Notes: generated by a model not told the origin, from the letters alone. DNA of 64,000 nucleotides from Planomonospora sp. ID67723 (GCF_015711605.1 NZ_JABTEZ010000004.1:186001-250000); one strand, 5' to 3'; counted from the first letter of the stretch, positions 8,097 through 16,935 are shown. Program-made: numbers and translations.

Positions 8097-10373
8097 ATGG
8101 CCAGACCCCCGCGCCGCCCGGGCAACCTGCCCGCCGAGGCGACCAGTTTCATCGGCCGCCGTCGCGAGCTCGCCGCGGTCAGGAGAAGCCTCGCCGAGGC
8201 CCGCCTGGTCAGTCTCGTCGGGCCGGGCGGAGTCGGTAAGACGCGCCTGGCGTTGCGGGCGGCGGGCGATCTCGGACGCGGGTTCCCCGCGGGCGCATGG
8301 CTGGTGGAGCTGGCCGAGGTGCGCGATTCCGCGCTGGTTGGCGATGCCGTCATGGCAGCCCTGGACCTGCGGAGCCAGGCCGCGGTCGAGCCGCCGGCGG
8401 TGCTGACGGCGTACCTGCGGGACAAGAGGCTGCTGCTGGTGGTCGACAACTGCGAGCACCTGCTCGCGGCGACGGCCCGGCTGGTTGCGGAGGTGATGCG
8501 GGCGGCGCCGGGCGTACGGGTGATCGCGACCAGCAGGGAGCCGCTGTCGGTGCCCGGCGAGCACGTGGTGCCCGTGCCGCCGCTCGATCTGCCCGCGCCG
8601 CCCGCCCGCCCGCCGCTGGCGGAGCTGCGGCAGAACGAGGCGGTCATGCTGTTCACGGAGCGGGCCGCGGCGGCGTCGGGCACGTTCGAGCTGACCGCGG
8701 CGAACCAGGCGGCGGTGGCCGGTCTGTGCCGCCGTCTCGACGGCCTGCCGCTGGCGATCGAGCTGGCGGCCGTGCGGACGCGGGTGTTGTCCGCCGAGCA
8801 GATCCTCGACCGCCTCGACGACCGGTTCGGGCTGCTCACCGGTGGCGGGCATGCGCTCCCGCGCCACCAGACGCTGCGCACCACCATCGACTGGAGCCAC
8901 GATCTGCTGGATCCGGCGGAGCAGGCGTTGCTGCGGCGGCTGTGCGTCTTCGCCGGCCGGTTCACGCTGGAGGACGTCGAGGCGGTCTGCGCGCAGGAGG
9001 GCCCGCCCGCGCTGGACCCGCTGTCGTCGCTGGTCGACAAGTCGCTGGTGATGAAGGAGGACGCGGGAGACCTGGCCTGCTACCGCCTGCACGAGACGAT
9101 GCGTGAGTACGCCGTGCTCAGGCTGCGCGAGGCCGGCGAGGAGGAGGCGGTCGGCCTGCGGTTCGCCGACTACTACACCGCGCGCTGCCTGCGGGCCGCG
9201 CCGCAGGTTCGGCGGCGGCTGGCCGATTGGCTCGACTGGATGGACCTGGAGATCGACAACGTACGCGCGGTGCTGCGGGGATGCGCGACCGGTGAGGGCG
9301 CGGCGCGCGGCATGGACCTGGTCTACGCCATCGGCTACTACTGGATCACCCGCGCGCTCAAGGAGGGGATCCGGTGGGCCGAGGAGTTGCTCGCCTGCGA
9401 GGGCGCCGGGCCGGCCGAGCGGGCCAGGGCCGCCTTCATGCGCGGTTTCCTGGCGGTGCTGCAGTCGGACGCGGCGAGCGCCGGCCCCGCGCTGGACGAG
9501 GCGGTGGCCGGGGCCGAGGAGGCGGGGCTGCCGTCCGTGCTGGCGCAGTCGCTGTCACTGGCGTCGATGGCGGCGAGCATGACGGGGGATCATGCGGCGG
9601 CCAGGCGGCTGGGTGAGCGGGCCCGTGCCGTCGTGGAAGGGCTGGACGATGACGCGGCCATGCTCATGTTCCTGCAGTCGCGCGCGCTGAACGGCCTCTT
9701 CGAGGGCGATCTCGACACGGTCGCGGAGGCGGCGGCGGAGGGTGTTCGCCTCGGCCGGGAGACCGGTGACCTCTACAGCCTGGACATGATGCTGCTGAAC
9801 CTGGGCGTCGCCAAGTTGATCGCGGGCGCGCTCGACGAGGCGGAGCCGCTGCTGGCGGAGGCGCTGCGGGTCGCGTACCGGATCGACGACCGGGTGGGGC
9901 AGTACGTGCTGCTCGACGCGCTGGGCTGCGTCACGGCCGGTTCCGGGCGGGCGCGGCGGGCGGCGCTGCTGATGGGGGCGGCCGAGACCGTGCGTGCGGA
10001 GGCCGGGGCGAGCGTCCTGCCCTTTCTCCCGCCGCTGCTGGCCCGGGTCGAGGAGACGGCCAGGGCGGAGCTGGGGACGGCGGCGTTCGAGGACGAGTAC
10101 GCGGCCGGAAGGCGTCTGAGCAGGGACGCCGCGATCGGGCTGGCGCTCGGTGAGCCTGTGCCACCCACCGGGGCGCCGGACGAGACGCCGCTCGGCAAGC
10201 GGCAGGCGGAGGTGGCGCGGCTGGTCGCCGAGGGGCTCAGCAACAGGCAGATCGGCGAGCGGCTGTTCATCTCGGAGCACACGGTGGACAGCCACGTGCG
10301 GGCGATCATGAACAAATTGGGGTTCAACTCGCGGGCGCAGATCGCCGCCTGGACGGCCTCCTCCGGCTCCTAG
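8097..10373 (+). CDS. LuxR-family regulator with N-terminal NB-ARC-type ATPase
   Basis: This encodes 758 residues from ATG 8097 (MARPPRRPGNLPAEATSFIG). The order is a P-loop ATPase with Walker A GPGGVGKTRLA and Walker B LLLVVDNCEHLL, a GLPLAIELAA motif typical of STAND/NB-ARC proteins, a long helical TPR-like middle (about residues 350-660), and a C-terminal LuxR helix-turn-helix (KRQAEVARLVAEGLSNRQIG, then ERLFISEHTVDSHVRAIMNK). The architecture suggests a ligand- or nucleotide-gated activator. It is divergent from the oxidoreductase. An alternative ATG lies 24 bases upstream inside the palindrome region; the downstream one matches family N-termini. Confidence 0.88.
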   Translation: MARPPRRPGNLPAEATSFIGRRRELAAVRRSLAEARLVSLVGPGGVGKTRLALRAAGDLGRGFPAGAWLVELAEVRDSALVGDAVMAALDLRSQAAVEPPAVLTAYLRDKRLLLVVDNCEHLLAATARLVAEVMRAAPGVRVIATSREPLSVPGEHVVPVPPLDLPAPPARPPLAELRQNEAVMLFTERAAAASGTFELTAANQAAVAGLCRRLDGLPLAIELAAVRTRVLSAEQILDRLDDRFGLLTGGGHALPRHQTLRTTIDWSHDLLDPAEQALLRRLCVFAGRFTLEDVEAVCAQEGPPALDPLSSLVDKSLVMKEDAGDLACYRLHETMREYAVLRLREAGEEEAVGLRFADYYTARCLRAAPQVRRRLADWLDWMDLEIDNVRAVLRGCATGEGAARGMDLVYAIGYYWITRALKEGIRWAEELLACEGAGPAERARAAFMRGFLAVLQSDAASAGPALDEAVAGAEEAGLPSVLAQSLSLASMAASMTGDHAAARRLGERARAVVEGLDDDAAMLMFLQSRALNGLFEGDLDTVAEAAAEGVRLGRETGDLYSLDMMLLNLGVAKLIAGALDEAEPLLAEALRVAYRIDDRVGQYVLLDALGCVTAGSGRARRAALLMGAAETVRAEAGASVLPFLPPLLARVEETARAELGTAAFEDEYAAGRRLSRDAAIGLALGEPVPPTGAPDETPLGKRQAEVARLVAEGLSNRQIGERLFISEHTVDSHVRAIMNKLGFNSRAQIAAWTASSGS

Positions 10374-10454
10374 TCCCGCACGCCGCCTGTCGTCCACCAG
10401 GCGCTTGTTGACGGAGAACGTCAGCGCGCCCGGGATCTCGGCGGTTGGCGGGCT

Positions 10455-11039
10455 CTACCACCGTGCCTCCACGCGCCGAACCGAGTCCGAGGATCCACAC
10501 CCGACCGGTCCGGGTGCCACCACCGCGACCCGGTGTGCGGTCTCCTCGACGGTATGCAGCTTGTCGCCGAGGAGGCGGGCAGGGTCGGATCCCGAGTCGT
10601 TGAGCAGCTTCTCCAGGTTCTCGATGAGTGCCTCGGCGGCGTCGTCACCGTCGTCACACCGGCACAAGATGTCGTCGCGGGGATCGGTCAGAAAGCGCTC
10701 GATCGCAGAGTCCAGCTTTTCGGCCAGCGGCTGAGCCTGCGCGGCCACCGATACCGGCTCGGGGGCCTCGCCGACGGCCATGCGTCGCAGCCCGTCGGGC
10801 AGCCGGCGCTGAGCGTCGCGGAGCCGGATCAGACTGGCGTCGGTGAACTCCTCCTGCAGTACCTCGACCTCGGTACGGATGACGTACGGTGCCTGCACCG
10901 CCTGCAACTGGCCGGTGATCTGCACGCCGACGCACGACAGCCCGTCCGCCTGGCGCTGGGACAGCACCGCCGACCACACCGCCAGGCCGCTGAGCGCGAC
11001 CACGGCCAAGGCGACCCCGGCGACGGCCAGGCGGGCCAT
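10455..11039 (-). CDS. Hypothetical single-pass membrane protein
   Basis: The start is taken as ATG 11039 (MARLAVAGVALAVVALSGLA). One N-terminal helix is followed by about 165 soluble residues rich in Arg, Glu and Asp. These include a helical segment TEVEVLQEEFTDASLIRLRD and a Cys pair in DDILCRCDDGDD. An open frame extends about 39 codons upstream, but that part overlaps the AraC fragment on the other strand, so the 5' side lies at a recombination junction. The promoter may have been replaced. The family is unknown. It converges with the LuxR gene at 10373. Confidence 0.5.
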   Translation of the reverse strand: MARLAVAGVALAVVALSGLAVWSAVLSQRQADGLSCVGVQITGQLQAVQAPYVIRTEVEVLQEEFTDASLIRLRDAQRRLPDGLRRMAVGEAPEPVSVAAQAQPLAEKLDSAIERFLTDPRDDILCRCDDGDDAAEALIENLEKLLNDSGSDPARLLGDKLHTVEETAHRVAVVAPGPVGCGSSDSVRRVEARW

Positions 11040-11043
11040 CACG

Positions 11044-11457
11044 TTGGACGTGCTGACTGCGGCGCTGGCCGGCGCGCTGGACGCCCACAGCGCGGTGCCG
11101 CCGCACCGCCGGCGGCGGGCGCTGGCGGCGGAAGTCCACGCCTTCATCCTGACCAACCTCGGTGATGCGCACCTGAGCCCGGACGCGATCGCCGCAGCGC
11201 ATCACATCTCACTGCGCTACCTGCACCGGCTCTTCCACGACGACGGGCACACCGTCGCCGGCTGGATCCGCCAACGCCGCCTGCAGCGGTGCCGACGCGA
11301 CCTGGCCGACCCCCGGCTGGCCGCCCACACCATCAGCTCGATCGCGGCCCGGTGGGGGTTCACCAGCCCCGCGCATTTCAGCCAGGCCTTCCGCAGCGCC
11401 TACGGCCTGTCACCACGCCAGTTCCGCCGCCAATGCGCGACAGTGCACGCAGACTAA
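11044..11457 (+). pseudogene. AraC-family regulator, C-terminal fragment
   Basis: The sequence begins abruptly at LDVLTAALAGALDAHSAVPP and contains the full two-HTH AraC DNA-binding domain (AEVHAFILTNLGDAHLSPDA, HISLRYLHRLFHDDG, ISSIAARWGFTSPAHFSQAF, YGLSPRQFRRQ). The roughly 170-residue AraC-binding-like sensor domain that relatives carry is missing. Its place is taken by the start of the minus-strand membrane gene, so a rearrangement truncated it at about 11042. No start codon with a ribosome site exists for the remnant. Confidence 0.75.
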
Positions 11458-11827
11458 AGAACTGTGCACGCATGTGAAAGACACCTCCCGGCCGTGGCGT
11501 GCACCCTTTAGTAAGCAAATCCCAAAGAGAACCACACGAAGGAAGGCCACCGCAGCGAAAGCGCGAGTCGCGCAGTCGTCGCAGGCGAGATTGCCTAGGT
11601 GTGAAGCAGCGCCCGGGGTGACGACCCGGTTGTGGTGACCCATCCGTCATCGTGCATCGGCGGACTCGGCAACAGGGAACGGAGGAACGGAGGTCAATTC
11701 CGCTCGCTCATTTACTTCCCTACCGCGGAGGTGAAGCGAGCTCGACGAAGAGAGATAAAAACATCCATTGCAACCTTGCCTGCACAAACGGCAAGGGGCA
11801 GTGCCGCACTGAGGCGGCAGAAGGGAA
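11458..11827. other. Intergenic region upstream of secreted protein
   Basis: No gene is supported. The segment is less GC-rich than its surroundings and contains TGTGCACG/CGTGCACC elements near 11463 and 11497. It presumably holds the promoter for the secreted protein at 11828. Confidence 0.35.
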
Positions 11828-12283
11828 ATGAGAACTAAGATGCGTACCTGGCGGAAACTGTCCACACTCGCGACCGTGGCCACGCTGGCCGGAGGACTCG
11901 CGCTCACCGGGACCTCGGCGGCGGTCGCCAAGGAGAATGCGGCTCAGAAGAACGCCCCCGCGACGGCCTACGCCGCAGAAAACAGTGGCTGCAACGGCTG
12001 GGCCTGCGTAAAGATCATAGGGAGCGGTGGCCGCGTGGACAAGATCCAGGCCTATACGAACTTTTGGGCGGTGCTTAGCTTCTACGGCCACTTCCGTATC
12101 TGGGGTCCCGGATTCGCCTATAACACTCCCGACAAGAGCAACCCTTACTCGCTTATCCACTCCAAGGACATCGGCCGTAACTACGCCAACGGCAGCAAGT
12201 TCTGCGTTGAGGCCTATCAGAAGAATTCTGACGGCTCGTACACGCGCAGGGGGCTTCCCTGTGTCTACACCCCGATATCATAG
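11828..12283 (+). CDS. Small secreted protein, possibly disulfide-bonded
   Basis: This encodes up to 151 residues. The signal peptide reads MRTWRKLSTLATVATLAGGL then ALTGTSAAVA, with cleavage near AVA|KEN. The mature domain is about 115 residues with four cysteines (SGCNGWACVKI, KFCVEAYQ, GLPCVY) and many aromatic residues. The start is ambiguous. ATG 11828 is only one base from AAGGGA, while ATG 11840 (MRTWRK) is 13 bases away; the second gives the more typical signal peptide. It is followed by a good terminator hairpin. I do not recognise a named family. It resembles the short secreted proteins common in actinomycetes. Confidence 0.75.
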   Translation: MRTKMRTWRKLSTLATVATLAGGLALTGTSAAVAKENAAQKNAPATAYAAENSGCNGWACVKIIGSGGRVDKIQAYTNFWAVLSFYGHFRIWGPGFAYNTPDKSNPYSLIHSKDIGRNYANGSKFCVEAYQKNSDGSYTRRGLPCVYTPIS

Positions 12284-12348
12284 AGGGGCTCAATCCAGGA
12301 AGCTCACCTGGGCGGAAGCCACCCCGCCGTGACAGGCGCACATGCAGC

Positions 12349-12388
12349 AGAAGGTCCCCGCCGGATCATCGACCGGTTGGGGCCTTCT
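12349..12388 (+). terminator. Terminator hairpin after the secreted-protein gene
   Basis: The stem AGAAGGTCCCC (12349-12359) pairs with GGGGCCTTCT (12379-12388) with one bulged T, and an inner CCGG/CCGG pairing extends it around an ATCATCGA loop. It lies 65 bases past the stop codon. Confidence 0.65.
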
Positions 12389-12613
12389 TGCTGTGAGCCG
12401 TGCCTGTGGCTCACGGCGGAGGCCAGGCTCTGTACCCACAAGGGTCCCAGACTGGTGGGCTCGCTTATTCAACCCGACGCGGCCGCCCATCCTCAACCTG
12501 TCGTTTTCGCATCCCATTGATTACTTATAGTGATCGATGGGGGTGTGGAGTGACCGACGACCTGCGGGGAGCGACAGAGACTGGCCCGCCGGCCCGCGGT
12601 ACCGCAGGGGAGA

Positions 12614-12889
12614 TCACCGCGCTGCGGTCGGCTGTACCCGCTCGGCAGCCGGGGCAGCGGCCAGGCTCACCGCCCGCAGGGCAGCGGTCTGGTCCGGGTC
12701 CGGCGGGCCGAGAACGTCGTGCGGGCCCGCCTGCCGCTCGCCCGCAGGGGCAGGCGCCTGTTTCGTCGGGCACAGGCAGTACCCGCGCTCGACGATCAAC
12801 CGGCCCCGGATCGGGGTGTAGGCGACCGCATCACCCGCCAGTACCACCCGGGAGCACGAGCGGCACGTCACCGACTCGGGAATCTGCAT
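12614..12889 (-). CDS. Small hypothetical protein with Cys-pair motif
   Basis: This encodes 91 residues starting MQIPESVTCRSCSRVVLAGD. ATG 12889 is chosen because a strong AGGAGG lies four bases upstream. The N-terminal half has CRSC and a later CLC pair (ERGYCLCPTK), suggestive of a small zinc ribbon. The C-terminal half is Ala/Pro/Arg-rich and probably disordered. It has no recognised family. It sits alone among remnants. Confidence 0.5.
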   Translation of the reverse strand: MQIPESVTCRSCSRVVLAGDAVAYTPIRGRLIVERGYCLCPTKQAPAPAGERQAGPHDVLGPPDPDQTAALRAVSLAAAPAAERVQPTAAR

Positions 12890-13172
12890 ACCGCCTCCTG
12901 CCATCCACGAGAAGTCACCCTCCCGCGGTGCGTTCGTCCCCGGGTAAAACCTCCCGGCCTGATGAGTGTGACGGATCCCCAGCAAGAACACCTACCCCTC
13001 ACAGCAGCCGGTTCCCCACAGTTGCCGGGTACGGTCCCGGACACGAGCGCGGCCACGCACCATGGCAGGCACCCAGCGGCCAGAGCAGAGATGGTGCGCG
13101 CCCGGTTGATGTCAATGAGGCCGTTCCGAGGAGGGCGATGGATGGCTCACCGGGCATCCGACGGGTCCGTAC

Positions 13173-13430
13173 TCAGACGCCTGGAGGAGCATGGCGGGCC
13201 AGCTTGACCGCGGAGATCAGCAGAATGACGGCAAGGAGGGGGATAAGGACCAGGCCGGGGATGAGGCCGAGCAGCAAGCCGCCCAGCAGCATGCCGGTGA
13301 TCGACCCTGCGGTCATGACCGCGATGAAGCGCAGGTTGGCGCCCAGGACGGCGAAGCTGCCGTCGCGGCTGTAGCGGGCGAAGGCGACCAGCATGGTCGG
13401 CAGGGACACCAGCAGCGACAGGCCGGATGG
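13173..13430 (-). pseudogene. TauE/SafE-family permease, C-terminal fragment
   Basis: The peptide from LSLLVSLPTMLVAFARYSRD through IAVMTAGSITGMLLGGLLLG and LIPGLVLIPLLAVILLISAV to KLARHAPPGV is the last three helices of a sulfite-exporter/TauE-type membrane protein. The first five helices are absent: at about 13430 the sequence changes abruptly to an unrelated plus-strand fragment, marking a recombination junction. Confidence 0.7.
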
Positions 13431-13664
13431 AGCGAGAAGATCGCCGTGCGCATCCCGGTGGAGCTGGCGACGCGGGTGCAGGCGGCGTGCTGGCACACCT
13501 CAGCCGAACCGATCGCCGCGCTGCGCGCCTGGCGGGCCGCACATCCCGGGCCGCTGATCGATCCGGAGCTGCCGGCCCACTACGAGCGCCTGGCCGCACC
13601 GATCACCCCGCCGGGAGTGGTCTGGCGGGCCGGGCTGGACAGAGTCCTGCCCCCGGAGTCGTGA
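13431..13664 (+). pseudogene. Unknown gene fragment with shared C-terminal module
   Basis: The plus-strand frame begins at the junction with EKIAVRIPVELATRVQAACW, continues through AALRAWRAAHPGPLIDPELP, and ends in the AHYERLAAPITPPGVVWRAG module found also at 5864-5956. There is no start codon with a ribosome site, so it is a 3' fragment. Function is unknown. Confidence 0.55.
13575..13664 (+). repeat. Shared C-terminal module, copy 2
   Basis: Near-identical to 5864-5956. The two copies are joined to different upstream coding sequences. Confidence 0.8.
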
Positions 13665-13736
13665 CGGTTCTCCCAGGTCCGGCCTGACAGCCGGATACGC
13701 CCCTTACTGCTAGCTAGCTGGCTTAAAGCATGCAGG

Positions 13737-14612
13737 TCACAGCGTTGCCAGTAGACAGGTCGGGATCCCCTTTCGGCGTCCTGGCCCTCGTTCCCGGTGG
13801 ACCGGCGCCGACGCAGGAGGCGACCGGTCCGGCGATCGCCCCCGGCCCCGGTCCGACTTGGGCGGGTTGCGGCGCGGGCTGCGGACGGATGCGGGGGAGC
13901 CGACCGCAGGCGGCGGCTGGGCGGCGCGCTGAGCCTTCTCCGCTTTGGCCTCGGTGCCCGGCGGCGCCTGGCGCAGGGCGAGTTCGGCGCGCACAGCCTG
14001 CAGCTGGCGGCGAGCCTCGGTCAGGATGGCCGCGGACCTCGGCCTCCCAGTCGGCGACGTACTCATCGGCCTGCCGGGCGGTCCGCCGGGCGGCGGGCAG
14101 GGCCTGCTCGGCGGCTGCGGCCTTCTCCAGGTCGGTACGTTGGGCCTGCAGGGCGGTGGCCATCGGGCCGCGCCCGGTACGGGCGGCCTCGGTCAGTTCC
14201 TCGTTGCGGAGTTCGGTGCGCACCAGCCCGTCGAGGTCGGCCTCGACGCGCGTGGCCAGGGCCCGCAGACGGGCGGTGGGCACCTGGCCGTGCGGGCGCT
14301 TGGTCCACGGGACCAGCCCGGCCACCTGGCCGGCGAAGGCCTCGCCGCGATCGGCCAGGTGGCCCGACGGCGCTCCCCGCACCCTGGCTGAGGTGGAAGG
14401 CCGTCCACATCAACACGAGTACGGCCGAGCACAGGACCGCCCACCATGCCCACTGGTCCGAGGGAATCCCCTGCTCCCAGTCCGGGTGGATCCAGGACGG
14501 AACGATGAGCCAGAAAGACAGGAACGACAACGGGACCAGAGCCCGAACAGGCGCACCCACAGTCGGATGCGCCACTCCCGCACGCCCCCGCCCGTCTCCG
14601 CCGTCGCGTCAT
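13737..14612 (-). pseudogene. Membrane/coiled-coil protein with several frameshifts
   Basis: Translation is coupled to the upstream gene (its TGA overlaps ATG 14612), but the frame breaks repeatedly. Consecutive pieces are REWRIRLWVRLFGLW; then VPLSFLSFWLIVPSWIHPDW...QWAWWAVLCSAVLVLMWTAF (two helices); then, in another frame, a charged helix containing RALATRVEADLDGLVRTELR, ADEYVADWEAEV; and then, in a third frame, AAILTEARRQLQAVRAELAL and a basic Pro/Ser-rich tail. The original product would be a two-helix membrane protein with a long cytoplasmic coiled coil. I do not recognise a family. The pair with the next gene hints at a lost element-encoded operon. Confidence 0.55.
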
Positions 14613-15238
14613 GACCGTGCACCTCCGCCTCCGTTCACACGGACGCCGGGATCTGCCGAACCGGCCGGTCTTACCAGGTCCGCCACCTCCCGGTGCCTGC
14701 GGTGGAAGGTTAACCGGTAGCGTCTGTCATCGGGGGTGACCACTAGGACGTCCACCGGCGAATCCTCGTTCCCGCGTCCGGGGAGCGTGACCTCCGCTCC
14801 TGTCAGCGGCACCGTACGACGGTTCGTCCCGCACTCCCTGTCGATTGAGAATACGACCTGCTCCTCCGACACGGTCAGGAATCCCCGGTGTGACACTCCG
14901 GCGTCGGGGGGAGCGGGGCTGGAGGGGGACGGAAGCTGCTCGAACCATCCCTCGGCCATCACTGATCCGTCCGACCGGCGGATCGGCGGGCCGAAACAGG
15001 TCTCGGCCAGCCACCGCATCCCAAGCCGGATCCAGGACAGGATCGGAGATAGGAGCCGGGACAGGACGCGGGACACGATCCATTGCCAGAGCCCTTCGAA
15101 CAGGAAGAGGACGAGAACGACCCCACTGCCGAGCAGAGCGATTGCGGAGAGCCAGCCAAATCTCCGGGTCCCCTCGGTGACTGGTCGAGTGACAGGCACG
15201 ATGATCACCTCCTGCCCGCTCAACGCGTTCGCCCCCAT
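14609..15238 (-). CDS. Hypothetical membrane-anchored protein
   Basis: This encodes 209 residues. A single strong helix at about 28-50 (WLSAIALLGSGVVLVLFLFE) is followed by a possible amphipathic segment (VSRVLSRLLSPILSWIRLGM) and a beta-rich cytoplasmic domain with GFLTVSEEQVVFSIDRECG and PVDVLVVTPDDRRYRLTF. The latter is reminiscent of a PH-like fold, but that is an inference. The stop codon overlaps the start of the frameshifted downstream gene, indicating an operon. The Pro/Ser linker PSPSSPAPPD separates anchor and domain. Confidence 0.6.
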   Translation of the reverse strand: MGANALSGQEVIIVPVTRPVTEGTRRFGWLSAIALLGSGVVLVLFLFEGLWQWIVSRVLSRLLSPILSWIRLGMRWLAETCFGPPIRRSDGSVMAEGWFEQLPSPSSPAPPDAGVSHRGFLTVSEEQVVFSIDRECGTNRRTVPLTGAEVTLPGRGNEDSPVDVLVVTPDDRRYRLTFHRRHREVADLVRPAGSADPGVRVNGGGGARS

Positions 15239-15526
15239 GCCGGTTCCTCACGCCGGATCTTCCATTCCGTGCGGTCCCGCCCGCCGTGATCCGGTAGGAC
15301 CACGCCATCGGCGTCAAGGTCTCCGTCGGCGTCGTCCACAAGACCCTCGCAGCCGCCAAAAGACTCATAAGCCGATCCGACGACCACCCGGATCCGAACG
15401 GCCAGTGACGCTAAGCCGGGCCCGCCGGACTCCTTATCGTCACTGGCCGTTCGGTTGCTGCTCAAACCCCGACACCCCCAGATGTGTGCCCGATATGCCG
15501 GGTTTCTGGGGTGCGTTAAGCGGGCA
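15239..15526. other. Intergenic region with a long hairpin
   Basis: No gene is firmly supported. A minus-strand open frame ending at 15220 overlaps the start of the next gene and includes the acidic stretch DDADGDLDADGVVLPDHGGR. It could be the tail of a lost upstream gene. The hairpin is listed separately. Confidence 0.35.
15394..15454. repeat. 17-bp perfect inverted repeat
   Basis: CCGAACGGCCAGTGACG (15394-15410) and CGTCACTGGCCGTTCGG (15438-15454) are exact complements around a 27-nt loop. It may be a bidirectional terminator between flanking genes or the fused ends of a lost element. Confidence 0.75.
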
Positions 15527-16105
15527 TTACCGCAGGTCGATGTCGATGCTGCTCTCGGTGAAGACGGCGAGCAGATATTGCAGGTCGATCGCCGGGCCCC
15601 AGGTCCGCGGGGTGTAGGCGGGGCGGTCATAGCCCGGCACGAGGTGGCGGCGGGCCCCCTCGGCGTGGCGCCGGATGAGCCGGAACGGCGGCCGGGCGCC
15701 CCACCGGCCGCGCAGGCAGTCATCGAGCGCGGCGAGGTTCCAGCCGAAGTAGCCGCCGGGACCGTTGATCGCCTCGCCCAGGGCGCAGTAGAAGCCCTCG
15801 ATTGCACCGGTGGGCGCGGGCGTTCCCGGAAGACCGAGGGTGCGTCGACAGGTACCCAGGGCTTGGCCGTCACGGTCGGTCAGCGTGAAGGCTTGGGCGG
15901 CCGGTGGCTGCGCCGGGGGCCAGCCGTCTTCCGGCAGGATGCGCAGATGCCCGCGTAGCTCGAGGTCGATGAGTCCCGGCCCCGCCGCCGAGGGGCGCTG
16001 GCCGAGCACCGTGACATCCAGCAGCTCTTCCATGCACGAGCAGCCGGGATCGTACGGCTGACAGTCAGCTGGCGGCCGCTGCGGGTCGTGGATCGGATCC
16101 AGCAC
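15527..16105 (-). CDS. Barstar-like protein (ribonuclease inhibitor fold)
   Basis: This encodes 192 residues. The region around GAIEGFYCALGEAINGPGGY followed by FGWNLAALDDCLRG is the barstar signature (helix, then GYFGxNLxALxDCL). The C-terminal DLQYLLAVFTESSIDIDL gives the last strand. About 100 extra N-terminal residues precede the inhibitor domain, including a CSCMEELLD segment. Barstars bind and neutralise secreted guanyl ribonucleases in the cytoplasm. No barnase-like nuclease is visible nearby. The first codons overlap an IS3 scrap, so the native 5' end and promoter may have been replaced. Confidence 0.7.
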   Translation of the reverse strand: MLDPIHDPQRPPADCQPYDPGCSCMEELLDVTVLGQRPSAAGPGLIDLELRGHLRILPEDGWPPAQPPAAQAFTLTDRDGQALGTCRRTLGLPGTPAPTGAIEGFYCALGEAINGPGGYFGWNLAALDDCLRGRWGARPPFRLIRRHAEGARRHLVPGYDRPAYTPRTWGPAIDLQYLLAVFTESSIDIDLR

Positions 16106-16112
16106 GATGTCG

Positions 16113-16317
16113 CCCAGCCAGGCCCGGTCGGAGGCCGAGCGGGCGGTGTTCGCCTACATCGAGGGGTTCTACAACCCTCGGCGCCGTCATTCGGCCAACG
16201 GTCAGCTCAGCCCGGCCGAGTACAAGCGCCGACAGGCACTCAAGAACGTCCACCAAGACGGTTATGCTGCCGCGTAGCCGCAAGCCCTGATGTGTCTACC
16301 GAACCGGGGCAACTTCA
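16113..16317 (+). mobile_element. IS3-family 3' end remnant with terminal repeat
   Basis: The peptide RSEAERAVFAYIEGFYNPRR then RHSANGQLSPAEYKRR ends at TAG 16275-16277. It is the invariant C-terminus of IS3 orfB transposases. It is followed by TGTCTACCGAACCGGGGCAA (from 16293), an IS3-type terminal inverted repeat. The same end occurs on the minus strand at 51541-51766. The rest of the element is missing. Confidence 0.8.
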
Positions 16318-16389
16318 TGCCTACCTGCCCGCGACGAGTGTCCCTCGTCTGGCCGGGCAGCTCGACTACACACTCACTGAGGTGATTTC

Positions 16390-16935
16390 AGCGAATGGCC
16401 GGTAGATGGTTGTGCTCAAAATGAGTGAGGTCAAGCGCGGCGCGGGCGATGTCGCCGATTCCGCCAGGGCTGGGAGTGACGCGCTGGAGAGTTCGCCAGA
16501 GGTCTTTGAGCAGGGGAAATCCGCGTTCGCCGAGACAGCGCAGGGCCCGTAGAAGCCGGTTGTAGGTGCGGTTGTCCGGGCTGAGGATCTGATGGTCGGA
16601 GAGTTGTTTGATCGGCGTGTGGATGCCGATGCCAGCGCCGTCGTAGCCGCTGTCGGCGAGGGGGGCAAGCCGCGGGCGGCAGCGGCGTACAGCGCGCCCA
16701 GGACGTTCGCACGGGCAGCCGTCAGATCATGGCCAGAACCGGGTTCGACCTCGGCGATCCACAAGGGCAGCCCATCCGGTGTCGACAGCGCTTGCAGGTT
16801 GCCGGCGTGCTGGTGAGCCTTGCCCGCGTACCAGACGTCGATGGGCTCGCCCTTTGGTGAGAGCTCTTCTACCGGGGCTCCACCTCTGTTTGAGGCCTTC
16901 GACGACTCCTCCCGAAAGGCCCGGAACGCCACCAT
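16390..16935 (-). mobile_element. IS5-type DDE transposase remnant, truncated and frameshifted
   Basis: The minus-strand sequence SPKGEPIDVWYAGKAHQHAG then GNLQALSTPDGLPLWIAEVE and PGSGHDLTAAR is the catalytic core of the IS5-like DDE family. In another frame it continues LADSGYDGAGIGIHTPIKQL and ends near RAALDLTHFEHNHLPAIR at TGA 16390-16392. One frameshift near 16660 and loss of the N-terminal helix-turn-helix make it inactive. Confidence 0.75.

Noticed and set aside
7044-9092. A 682-codon minus-strand open frame extending far upstream of the quinone reductase
   Set aside because: The upstream part is antisense to the well-supported LuxR ATPase gene and has Arg/Gln-rich low-complexity translation. 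The reductase homology begins only at 8018.
12400-13374. Long plus-strand open frame rich in Pro, Arg and Gly
   Set aside because: No ribosome site and low-complexity composition. It is antisense to a short gene with a strong AGGAGG and to the TauE fragment; typical GC-driven spurious frame.
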